A DNA stretch of 7,583 bases from Deltaproteobacteria bacterium. GTDB taxonomy: Bacteria; Myxococcota_A; JAADFL01. Positions 1-6,242 of the stretch are shown piece by piece. The stretch lies in NCBI GenBank assembly GCA_013152945.1, contig JAADFL010000046.1, positions 1 to 7,583 on the forward strand, read 5' to 3'. Both the position numbers and the translations under genes were made by a program. The notes below the pieces were generated by a model that saw nothing but the letters and a program-made list of their open reading frames with translations, did no database searches and was not told the origin of the DNA. Positions within the stretch are counted from its first letter, which is position 1; every line of letters starts with the position of its first letter.

Positions 1-99
1 GTGGCCAGGACCATTGCAGACCTGGAGGAGAGGGAGGAGATATTGGCCCGTGATGTGGCTGAGGCAGTGCAGTACAGGAGTCTTGACAGGCGCTTGTAG
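1..99 (+). CDS. C-terminal end of a YifB/ComM-family Mg-chelatase-like AAA+ ATPase (partial)
   Basis: Frame 1 is open from the window edge to a TAG at 97-99 and gives 32 residues. They include ARTIADLEE near the start and EAVQYRSLDRRL at the end. This arrangement, with an Arg-Thr-Ile-Ala-Asp-Leu helix and then an Ala-Val-Gln-Tyr-Arg segment ending in Asp-Arg-Arg, is what I know from the extreme C terminus of YifB/ComM proteins, where the Mg-chelatase C-terminal helical domain closes the AAA+ module. ComM is a hexameric DNA helicase that promotes branch migration during natural transformation; relatives are widespread in non-competent bacteria, so the role here is unspecified. The start and the ATPase motifs lie outside the window. 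The identification rests on a short stretch, but the pattern is distinctive. Two terminator-like hairpins follow the stop codon. Confidence 0.75.
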   Translation: MARTIADLEEREEILARDVAEAVQYRSLDRRL

Positions 100-121
100 C
101 CCACAATTGCTCGATCTTATT

Positions 122-150
122 GGAGGCCGGCTGCTTCCGTCCCTCCTTTT
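122..150 (+). terminator. Probable intrinsic terminator of the YifB/ComM-like gene
   Basis: GGAGG (122-126) pairs with CCTCC (142-146). Inside this, CGG (128-130) pairs with CCG (137-139) around the loop CTGCTT, leaving a small internal loop. TTTT follows directly at 147-150. It lies 22 bases after the stop codon at 97-99, where a terminator is expected. Confidence 0.5.
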
Positions 151-265
151 CCACTTTAGCCGCTGCTGGTCGCAGGTCTCGAAAACCAGCCTGTTATCAA
201 AGGAAACACAGGGTTCGGGCTCAGTCTCGGGCCTTGAGAATTGCTCGCCGGCCCTGTTCGAGATC

Positions 266-297
266 AGGTGCCGCAGGCCGCCTTTTTCCCTTTTTAT
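266..297 (+). terminator. Second terminator-like hairpin with T-runs
   Basis: AGGTGCC (266-272) pairs with GGCCGCCT (276-283), with one bulged C and one G-T pair, around the loop GCA. It is followed by TTTT, CCC and TTTTT. It would catch plus-strand transcription passing the first hairpin before it meets the convergent minus-strand membrane-protein gene ending at 326. The bulge makes it weaker than a textbook terminator. Confidence 0.4.
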
Positions 298-325
298 TAC
301 TTTTGCCGGATTCGAATGACACTAC

Positions 326-1096
326 TCACCCAAAAACTCCCTTCCACAGGTAATGGAATCCCAGCACGGCCATGAACCCGCAACCCAGGGAAAAGATCAA
401 CTTCTTATACTCTAGGAGTTTCAGCGCAATGTTACCCAATGCAAATCCCAACAACGGGTATACTGACGAGGATGCGGCAAAAGCTGTACCTATGAGAGCT
501 CCTTCAAGGGGTCGGGATTTCAGCAACATCGGCAACAACACGGCCAGCTTGCCGCACATCACCGCGCCCCTTGCCGCCCCAATCCACAGGCCGGCTCCGA
601 GTCCAACTGCTTGGTTGTTTTCCACTCTTCTGCCTTTAAGCCTGCGCACGTTCCTGGTCAAGGGCTCCACTTCTGGTTCTTCGGCCTCGCAAAGGCCCGA
701 TGGGTTGCACGCTCTGCACGCCCGCCGGTAGTCTCTGTACTCCATGCCGGCATCCTCGGCGCACAGGGTGCAATCCCCGCAAGCCGAAACTTTCCCGGTG
801 CCCCTTCTCCGCCAAGGCGGAATCCAGTCGAATATTCTGGTAAGGGCCAGGTAAGCTGCAAAGGCGAGCAGGAACACTCCTGACATCAGGTTGAGACTGG
901 AATTCGGAACAGCCAGGTTCGAGCCCACCAGCGAAGCAGCGGTCGAGAGAGCTATTACGGCCGATGCCCGTCCCAGTATGTAACCGAGTGCCAAGCTCCT
1001 TCCCCCGGCCTGCAGGGAGAATACAAGCAATGCGCAGATCCACAAGTTGCCGAAAGACAATCCCACTACCACTGCCGAGGCCAGGTTTTCAAGCAT
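326..1096 (-). CDS. Six-helix membrane protein with a cysteine-rich cytoplasmic loop
   Basis: The 256-residue product is strongly hydrophobic. I count about six membrane segments, near residues 6-27, 35-58, 66-88, 163-190, 196-225 and 231-250. Two three-helix blocks separated by a long polar loop is the layout of the broad CcdA/DsbD, UreH-like and LysE-type transporter superfamilies, and the N terminus (VGLSFGNLWIC) fits that group. I cannot choose a subfamily. The loop (about 90-160) has six cysteines, C-x2-C-x2-C at 106-112 and C-x2-C-x5-C at 127-136. Basic residues on both sides (WRRR, RRLKGRR) argue that it faces the cytoplasm. Metal or Fe-S binding is an inference from cysteine spacing. 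Two further cysteines (C21, C181) lie in predicted helices, as in thiol-relay proteins, but without the CcdA CxxC context. Start: ATG with GGAG about 8 bases upstream. It converges on the ATPase gene. Confidence 0.85.
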   Translation of the reverse strand: MLENLASAVVVGLSFGNLWICALLVFSLQAGGRSLALGYILGRASAVIALSTAASLVGSNLAVPNSSLNLMSGVFLLAFAAYLALTRIFDWIPPWRRRGTGKVSACGDCTLCAEDAGMEYRDYRRACRACNPSGLCEAEEPEVEPLTRNVRRLKGRRVENNQAVGLGAGLWIGAARGAVMCGKLAVLLPMLLKSRPLEGALIGTAFAASSSVYPLLGFALGNIALKLLEYKKLIFSLGCGFMAVLGFHYLWKGVFG

Positions 1097-1230
1097 TAAT
1101 CCTGCTCCAAAACCGTTTCCGGCACCAAGTCCATGGCATCTTTCTCCTCGCCTGCAAGGCCTTCAAAGGCCCCACTAGCCGGACCGGCGGTAATGGAGAT
1201 TGCGATCCGCCGTAATATTGAGCTGTTGTG
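1096..1230 (-). other. Short open stretch ending in TAATG against the membrane-protein start; possible small gene or remnant
   Basis: On the minus strand, 44 sense codons run from just after a TGA (1233-1231) to a TAA (1098-1096) whose last base is the first base of the membrane-protein ATG. The deduced end (GEEKDAMDLVPETVLEQD) is acidic and protein-like, and TAATG is a typical coupling overlap. No good start codon exists: the only ATG in frame gives 12 residues. Upstream of the TGA the same frame is open back to an ATG at 1323-1321, so the whole could be one 75-codon frame interrupted by one UGA. A frameshifted remnant, a chance open frame or a read-through product all remain possible. Confidence 0.2.
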
Positions 1231-1617
1231 TCATAAGATCCCGGGTGCCGCCCATTTTCCGTCCCTGCCAGGCGTGGTCTTTCTATGCTCAAAGCTTGCT
1301 CCCTTCTGGCAGCCATGATGCATTTACCGCCATCTGTAGATGCATTGTGGGTGAATACAGCTTTCCATGTCAAATGCCTGTACGCAGATATTTATTGCAT
1401 CTTTGCCTATGTTTGGCCCCTTATTTGGTCATTTCATCTCTTGCTCTCAAGAAAACTCCTCGTGTCGTTGCCCATTATGCATGAATCGGTTTTCTAAACA
1501 GGGATGCTCGGGGGAAAAACCCGGGGAAGTTCAAGAAAGGCTGGTAAAAAAAAGTGAGAGACATTATGTAAGGAGAACAATAAAAGGATAACATTAGATT
1601 CACCAGGAGAGTTCAAT
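1231..1617. other. Gene-poor region upstream of the four-gene cluster
   Basis: I find no convincing coding region here; the open frames on both strands are short and start without good ribosome-binding sites. It must contain the cluster promoter and probably that of the membrane-protein gene, but I see no clean -35/-10 pair in either direction. A hairpin, CTCGGG (1507-1512) with CCCGGG (1520-1525) including one T-G pair, lies about 93 bases before the first cluster start and would be in the mRNA leader if transcription begins upstream. It has no T-run. Bases 1554-1617 are purine- and A-rich, ending in the AGGAGA ribosome-binding site at 1605-1610. Confidence 0.5.
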
Positions 1618-1911
1618 ATGTCCCGTAATAAAAATAATAATGACAATAGCCGGGATAAATCAATATCAGCAATACACGTTCACCAGGGAATAGTGCTCGT
1701 GCAGGCTCCGTCCAAAAAAGACCTGGATGCGCTACTTTCGAGGGCCATGTTCAAAAAGGCGCTGTTGCGAAAGATCGACGAGTCCAGCGCTTTGTTCGAG
1801 GGAAGTTTGCAAGAGTCAATCTTTGAATACTTTGAGAAAAAAAACCTGCAACACGTGATAATGAACACAGGGTTTGAAAAAGTTCCGGTTTCAATTTCCG
1901 GTCCTGAGTGA
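1618..1911 (+). CDS. Small protein of unknown function, first gene of the cluster
   Basis: This 97-residue product belongs to no family I recognise. The first 16 residues are polar, Asn-rich and probably disordered (MSRNKNNNDNSRDK). A short hydrophobic strand follows at 24-29 (GIVLVQ), then an amphipathic helical segment at about 33-75 (DLDALLSRAMFKKALLRKID and LQESIFEYFEKKN). A last strand may lie near 78-82 (QHVIM). The strand-then-helix pattern is vaguely like the beginning of the Helicase_C_3-type segment in the next protein, but the similarity is too weak to assert. No signal peptide or membrane segment is seen. The start is supported by AGGAGA seven bases upstream of the ATG. The stop TGA overlaps the GTG start of the 788-aa gene (GTGA, 1908-1911), which suggests coupled translation and perhaps a physical partnership. 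Confidence 0.75.
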   Translation: MSRNKNNNDNSRDKSISAIHVHQGIVLVQAPSKKDLDALLSRAMFKKALLRKIDESSALFEGSLQESIFEYFEKKNLQHVIMNTGFEKVPVSISGPE

Positions 1912-4274
1912 GCCTGGCCATGAACGATTCCGGCATTCCACGTTCACAGGAACAATGGCGAAGATTTTTCAACCATTTCAGCATGACGGCCCTGTACAGG
2001 TTCATGTCGTCACTCGGCGGCAACACCACGATGGGAAAGAACAAGATTTTAATGATAAATTTTCTTGCCGGGGAATATGCCGGGGGCAGCGGCTTACAGC
2101 AATCGATACAACGGCTTGAAAAACGGCAACTGATGCTTCTTGAAGTTCTGGCGCTCTGGAAAGGCCGCGCAGTCGAGCCTTATATACTTTTCAAGATATT
2201 GCAACGAACAGGAATATCAAACGGTCAATTCGGAAAGATAGTACAGTCCCTAATGGAGATGGGCCTCATATTCGTTTTGGAAAACGGTAGTTACAGGAAC
2301 ACGGAGGTTTTTTTAAGCAGGTATGACAACTGGTGGCGTTTCAGATATCGCAACTACACCATATTCGCGCCTGAAGGCATATGGGAAATAATACGGCCGT
2401 TCAAACCGCCGGACAAGAGTACGGCCATTCCACCAATTCCGAAAAAAGAATTGAAGTTCACGTCCGTGGAACCGCGAGAGGTGTACAATCACCTGTTCCT
2501 GGTAACGAAATTGATTGGTAAAGTGAAGAAGCAATTCACTATGTACGGTGATTTGAGTTCAACAGCACAAAAGCAATACGAGATTATCTTTGGACAAAAC
2601 TACATGGAAGCGGATTCCGGTTATTACCTGGGTCTCTGGCTCGATCTGTGTACAATTCTCGGTTTGCTCGAAAAAAAAGCCGAAGATCCCCGCCAGTTTA
2701 AGACAACGGAGAATTTCAGGCGCATACTGGCGGATCCCATTGACCTTCTTGCAGGTATTATAGATGCAATGTCGAAAATGATGGGACGTATATCCATTAG
2801 TGATTATAGATGGGATAACGACTACGAGCTTCGCGACCTGTATCTTTACAATGTACATAAAGGCAAAAACAGAGTATCACAAATTGCCGTTGCCTTTGAC
2901 TCGATTATCAACATCTTTCGGCCTGTTGAAACCGGGAAAGGTTTTGCCAAGGAATCCATATATCACTCCAAGTGGATCACACGTGTCGTAACAAGAAGCA
3001 TCTGGAACGTGCTGCTTCGAGAGATTACCAAGACATCATTGAACGATGTGGCGCAATTAACAAACATGATTGAGAGAACTGATGAGGTGACCGGCCATGT
3101 CCTGGCTTTTCTTTATGCCACGGGCATTATCGAGAGGGCCGAGTATGGCGGAGGGGGTGATGTCTATTGGCGTGCTACACCCCTTACGCTCAGGGTGCTT
3201 TCAAAAGACCATGACCTGATGGCGCCATGGAGGCATAAGGCACACTGGAAATCAAAGAAATCGGATAATATTCTTTTGGTCCCGGGCAAGCCGAGAGGCG
3301 GCCCGGAAATGTCCGCAGCCTTTCTCGGACCGATTGCATCCAGTGTCAATACCAGGAAAGACGGCGGTGCTGAATTCCAAGTAACGGTAGATTCACTGAA
3401 TCTTGCATTGGCTCAGGGAATTTCCATCCAGGAGATAAGGCAAAGGCTGGAGTACCTGGCCGGACCGTATCCAAGCCGTTTTGCCGACATGATAAATGCA
3501 ATAAAAGCTTCATACAAACCTTTCAGGCTCTGGCTCGATCCTGTCTTGGTCAAAAATTTCGACCCAAAACATACGGGCAAAGCACATTTGGAAAGGTCCG
3601 GAGCAAGAAGGATTGGATCGAATTCCTTCCTGTTTCCATCACTTGCTTCTTTTACCGAATTCCGCGATGCGCTGGATTCGGACGGCAAGCCCCTGTACAG
3701 GTTTCACCGATACGATGTCGCGCCTGAAAAAACATGCAGGATATCCCGGTCTGGCGCCGATTATTTTCTACTGATCACGGATGAAAGCAGGTACGATCTG
3801 AAATTGCACCGTTTATTGTCCGACTTGGGGATAAAAAAATATCCATTGCCTGGAAAAGTGGATGTATCATCCCTGAAGGTGGCATCGGGCAGACAAATAA
3901 AACCAATGCTGAAAGACCTGGAAAGGTTTTTTATACGTGGAATACCGGAAACGCTTGTTATCTTGCTGTTGGCAAAGGCAGGGGAAATCGATTCGCCCCT
4001 TGTGGAGCCCTTTTTCAGAATCAATTTTAAAAAAAGGGTATTCAAGGGCCTCTTGCCCATTCTACTCGGGAAGAGGTCTGTCCTGAAATTCGATTACCTG
4101 GAAGATCAAGGATGTTTCTTTGTTCCCGGTTCCACCCTGGCAAAGTTTGAAGAATTACTGGCTGACAAGGAAATACCTTTTCCTATCGAGTTCAGCCAGG
4201 TAAAAAAGTCTGCGGCAAATAAAAAGGCGTTGAAAGAGCTCGAAAGAGCTGTTGAAGAGGAGAACATTAAATGA
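1908..4274 (+). CDS. Large protein with winged-helix segments and a Helicase_C_3-like (XPB-associated) domain, no helicase motor
   Basis: The 788-residue product has no Walker A, DEAD/DEAH or other helicase motif. Residues 70-130 look like a winged helix (LLEVLALWKGRAVEPYILFK, then GQFGKIVQSLMEMGLI and a wing). A second lies at about 370-432, ending in a wing strand and YWRATPLTLRVL, a common closing motif of such domains. Residues 452-540 resemble Pfam Helicase_C_3 (PF13625): a strand ILLVPG, later FQVTVDSLNLALAQGISIQE, then LEYLAGPYPSRFADMINAI. From memory, bacterial XPB-like helicases and neighbouring proteins of this length, such as mycobacterial Rv0862c, carry it. The C-terminal 250 residues are mixed alpha/beta with a Lys/Glu-rich tail and are unassigned. 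A DNA-binding scaffold role is inferred. The GTG start overlaps the previous stop; ATG at 1920 is an alternative, neither with a strong ribosome-binding site. The ATGA overlap at the end couples it to the next gene. Confidence 0.8.
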   Translation: MSLAMNDSGIPRSQEQWRRFFNHFSMTALYRFMSSLGGNTTMGKNKILMINFLAGEYAGGSGLQQSIQRLEKRQLMLLEVLALWKGRAVEPYILFKILQRTGISNGQFGKIVQSLMEMGLIFVLENGSYRNTEVFLSRYDNWWRFRYRNYTIFAPEGIWEIIRPFKPPDKSTAIPPIPKKELKFTSVEPREVYNHLFLVTKLIGKVKKQFTMYGDLSSTAQKQYEIIFGQNYMEADSGYYLGLWLDLCTILGLLEKKAEDPRQFKTTENFRRILADPIDLLAGIIDAMSKMMGRISISDYRWDNDYELRDLYLYNVHKGKNRVSQIAVAFDSIINIFRPVETGKGFAKESIYHSKWITRVVTRSIWNVLLREITKTSLNDVAQLTNMIERTDEVTGHVLAFLYATGIIERAEYGGGGDVYWRATPLTLRVLSKDHDLMAPWRHKAHWKSKKSDNILLVPGKPRGGPEMSAAFLGPIASSVNTRKDGGAEFQVTVDSLNLALAQGISIQEIRQRLEYLAGPYPSRFADMINAIKASYKPFRLWLDPVLVKNFDPKHTGKAHLERSGARRIGSNSFLFPSLASFTEFRDALDSDGKPLYRFHRYDVAPEKTCRISRSGADYFLLITDESRYDLKLHRLLSDLGIKKYPLPGKVDVSSLKVASGRQIKPMLKDLERFFIRGIPETLVILLLAKAGEIDSPLVEPFFRINFKKRVFKGLLPILLGKRSVLKFDYLEDQGCFFVPGSTLAKFEELLADKEIPFPIEFSQVKKSAANKKALKELERAVEEENIK

Positions 4275-5146
4275 ACTCGATTCATGGAGATCTCGTTCAG
4301 GAGGCTCACGAACTTGGGCAAGTTGTGGGTCCTATACTGAAAGCCCTCAAGGAACAAGACAGGGCTGTACAGGACATCCAATCTTATCTCTCTTCTGAAA
4401 ACCTGGCGGGATTGGACAAGGCCGTCAACAGGTTATCACCTTCTTTTCTCGACCGGTTTGGCCTGAAAGAAAGGGCTTTGACCCTGCAGGAGCAGCTCTT
4501 GAAAAGACTTCATGAACTGAAGGCAGAACATCGCAGGCGGCTTGGAAAAGAACTCAAAGAGTCATTTGAATCAGGCGGCTTCAACGCAAGACTGGTATCT
4601 GACAACCCACCGTCTTTCAAGGTAGGCAGATTCGAAATTGAGTTGAACCTTGACAAGATGGAGGCTGGTATATCCTTTTGCCGTGAACCATTGAGAAAGG
4701 TCCAGGCCAAACCTGAAAAAATAATGGATGCACTTACTCGTGAAAAACGGTTGATAGAGACATCCGCTGTTGAACAGGGCAGATTTTTCGATGCCATCCT
4801 CAATGCGTACAAGGCAAGTTTGGCCTTGTACTCGGGCAGGATGGGGGATAGAGTAGATCTGGTGGACCTGTTGCCACAGGTGGCGTTTATGCTCCAACCG
4901 GACAAATTCAAGGAACACCCTACGAAAGAAAGGTTTATTTCATATTCCAGGGTGCAGTTTATCTTCGACCTCAACAGGCTGAGGGAGTCCGGTCTCTTGA
5001 CAAAATCAGGATTCAGGTTGGATCTTGGTACCGCCACAGGCGATTCGACACGGAAGAAGGGCAGGGTCTTCTTCCTGGAAGATGCGAACGGGGAAGGCCA
5101 GTACTATCTTTCGGCAAGGTTCGTGCCGACGCAACCGAATCAATAA
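4271..5146 (+). CDS. Unknown protein with a helical, probably coiled-coil N-terminal third
   Basis: I cannot assign this 291-residue product to a family. Residues 5-100 are almost entirely charged and leucine-rich and should form long helices or a coiled coil (for example LKERALTLQEQLLKRLHELK at about 65-84). Residues 117-190 mix a beta strand (FEIELNLDKM) and helices. The C-terminal segment at 222-287 looks like a compact conserved domain: a helix with SRVQFIFDLNRLRESG, a Gly/Thr turn LDLGTATGDSTRKKGR, then strands RVFFLED and GQYYLSARFV. No catalytic motif, membrane segment or signal peptide is apparent. The ATG overlaps the stop of the 788-aa gene (ATGA), and AGGAG lies about 9 bases upstream. 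This tight linkage suggests the two proteins act together. The gene ends 128 bases before the fourth cluster member. Confidence 0.8.
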   Translation: MNSIHGDLVQEAHELGQVVGPILKALKEQDRAVQDIQSYLSSENLAGLDKAVNRLSPSFLDRFGLKERALTLQEQLLKRLHELKAEHRRRLGKELKESFESGGFNARLVSDNPPSFKVGRFEIELNLDKMEAGISFCREPLRKVQAKPEKIMDALTREKRLIETSAVEQGRFFDAILNAYKASLALYSGRMGDRVDLVDLLPQVAFMLQPDKFKEHPTKERFISYSRVQFIFDLNRLRESGLLTKSGFRLDLGTATGDSTRKKGRVFFLEDANGEGQYYLSARFVPTQPNQ

Positions 5147-5196
5147 AAATACGTGCTCATAGAACCGTTGCCGGCATTATAGAAAAGTATAAGATC

Positions 5197-5224
5197 TTGA
5201 ACCTTTCAGCCATTTGAGTAATAT
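5197..5224 (+). promoter_or_regulatory. Possible promoter for the fourth cluster gene
   Basis: TTGAAC (5197-5202) and TAATAT (5219-5224), spaced by 16 bases, each match four of six positions of the sigma-70 consensus. They sit in the 128-base gap before the 247-aa gene, about 50 bases ahead of its start. Such a pair can occur by chance, but the location fits a separate or extra promoter. Confidence 0.25.
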
Positions 5225-5274
5225 TGATCATGGAATGAGTGCCGGACCGGGGGTAACTGGAGGCAAGCGGATTC

Positions 5275-6018
5275 ATGCCAAAGAATCGTTCTTTCCCGCT
5301 GACCGACGAAGAACTCCGCAGTTTTTACAGGAGAAAGATCGAGCCAATCAAAAGAAAAGAAAAAACATTGCCCCAAAGATGGAAGAAGCAATTTCGGGTA
5401 TCCCTCCCTTATTACTCTCTGCTCGATGAGCCCCAGCAAAAACAGATACGCAGGCTTTTTTGGTTCAGGTTGCCTGATCCGGATGTACCCATTGAAAATT
5501 TTACTATTGAGGAACTCGTCAAGCTGGACTTGCTGGCGGAAAATTATCTCGATCAGGTGATTGCATTCGCACCGATCGCAATGGAACACGATTATGGGCT
5601 AGCCATGACCATGGATAGGGATACCCCGAGCCGTTTTGCGGTCTTGACGCTGTCCGGGTCCATATATGTTCTGGATGCTCCGAGCGAAAAAGGGACAAGG
5701 GCTTTCAAATACGACAACATCTACGGCAACAGCTCGATTCCGCCGGAAGGAACTTGCCGTCTCAAGAAAAATCCTGCGGTTGGAGAGAAATTGCGAACCG
5801 TCTCTTTTAAGAGCAGCCCTATTATGCTGCTGGCATGTGAGAGAGAAAGAGGTAAGCGACCTGAATTCAAGGAGGAGGCCCTTGTTATTTCAGAGGTGCT
5901 GTGCCGGAGAACAAGATTGGTTCGCAGGAGAAGCCAGGACCTCCTGTTCAAATATCTAGGACTGGCGGATGAAGATCATAATACCGGCCCCTCTCCTGAA
6001 CCGGGGAGAGAGGAATGA
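5275..6018 (+). CDS. Unknown basic cytoplasmic protein, last gene of the cluster
   Basis: The 247-residue product is not recognisable to me. The N terminus (about 11-60) is helical and very basic, with RRKIEPIKRKEK and LPQRWKKQF, which could contact nucleic acid. Residues 75-95 form an acidic helix. The middle (100-185) is beta-rich, with FAVLTLSGSIYVLDAP near 121-136 and LRTVSFKSSPIMLLA near 173-187. Residues 195-230 are helical with RRTRLVRRRSQ. The last 17 residues are Pro/Glu-rich and probably disordered. There is no signal peptide or membrane helix. The ATG is the first start after an in-frame TAA; GGAGG lies 11 bases upstream, slightly far. Unlike the first three genes it is separated by 128 bases, so it may be expressed partly on its own. 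Same strand and lack of a terminator in the gap still suggest membership of the transcription unit. Confidence 0.75.
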   Translation: MPKNRSFPLTDEELRSFYRRKIEPIKRKEKTLPQRWKKQFRVSLPYYSLLDEPQQKQIRRLFWFRLPDPDVPIENFTIEELVKLDLLAENYLDQVIAFAPIAMEHDYGLAMTMDRDTPSRFAVLTLSGSIYVLDAPSEKGTRAFKYDNIYGNSSIPPEGTCRLKKNPAVGEKLRTVSFKSSPIMLLACERERGKRPEFKEEALVISEVLCRRTRLVRRRSQDLLFKYLGLADEDHNTGPSPEPGREE

Positions 6019-6111
6019 CCGTGTTTCGAGAATTGACGGCCCTTCAATAATTACGCCTGGAATCACTGCATGGTTTAGAGCCATTGCTGCAGGAACAGCA
6101 AACAGTCATCG

Positions 6112-6147
6112 AATCATGTATCCCTGCTTACATGGTTTTTCTTTTTG
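6112..6147 (+). terminator. Probable intrinsic terminator of the cluster
   Basis: AATCATGTA (6112-6120) pairs with TACATGGTT (6129-6137), nine pairs with one T-G, around the loop TCCCTGCT. It runs straight into a tract of T with one C (6136-6145). It lies 94 bases after the last cluster stop codon and ahead of the convergent cyclase gene. Confidence 0.6.
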
Positions 6148-6203
6148 GGAAACATTTTACAGGTTCAAGGCATTCCCGTGATGCAACTTCATCTGCGAAC
6201 ATG

Positions 6204-6238
6204 TCAAATATCCTCTTCATTGCGAGATTGATATTTGA
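6204..6238 (-). terminator. Inverted repeat just past the cyclase stop, possible terminator
   Basis: TCAAATATC (6204-6212) and GATATTTGA (6230-6238) are perfect 9-base complements around a 17-base loop, in which CTC and GAG can pair further. In the minus-strand direction the hairpin begins 4 bases after the cyclase stop codon. It is AT-rich and has no T-run, so it may stabilise the mRNA end and not stop polymerase. Confidence 0.35.
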
Positions 6239-6242
6239 TCAA

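Noticed and set aside
308-320. GGATTCGAATG, resembling a tRNA T-loop
   Set aside because: No acceptor, D or anticodon stems can be drawn around it.
1089-1373. 94-codon minus-strand frame ending inside the membrane-protein start
   Set aside because: It overlaps the membrane gene start out of frame, has no ribosome-binding site, and its C-terminal part (RRKMPWTWCRKRFWSR) looks like out-of-frame translation.
1368-1373. Perfect TTGACA -35 hexamer on the minus strand upstream of the membrane gene
   Set aside because: No acceptable -10 element lies at 16-18 bases spacing, so it cannot be called a promoter.
1570-1575. AAGGAG ribosome-binding-like sequence 43 bases before the cluster start
   Set aside because: No ATG, GTG or TTG follows at a usable distance; the AGGAGA at 1605-1610 serves the real start.
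4510-5037. 175-codon open frame on the minus strand
   Set aside because: It lies entirely antisense to the 291-aa gene, which has overlap coupling, a ribosome-binding site and better protein character; this frame is rich in Ser, Asn and Arg as expected for an antisense shadow.
5095-5217. Out-of-frame continuation at the end of the 291-aa gene, reading ATESIKIRAHRTVAGIIEKY and stopping near 5217
   Set aside because: The text looks protein-like, but it has no start codon and no slippery site, and the main frame ends naturally with a plausible C terminus. A frameshift error is possible but unsupported.
5990-6013. CTCTCC / GGAGAG hairpin at the end of the 247-aa gene
   Set aside because: The stem is only 6 bases, lies inside the coding sequence and has no T-run; the better terminator is at 6112-6147.
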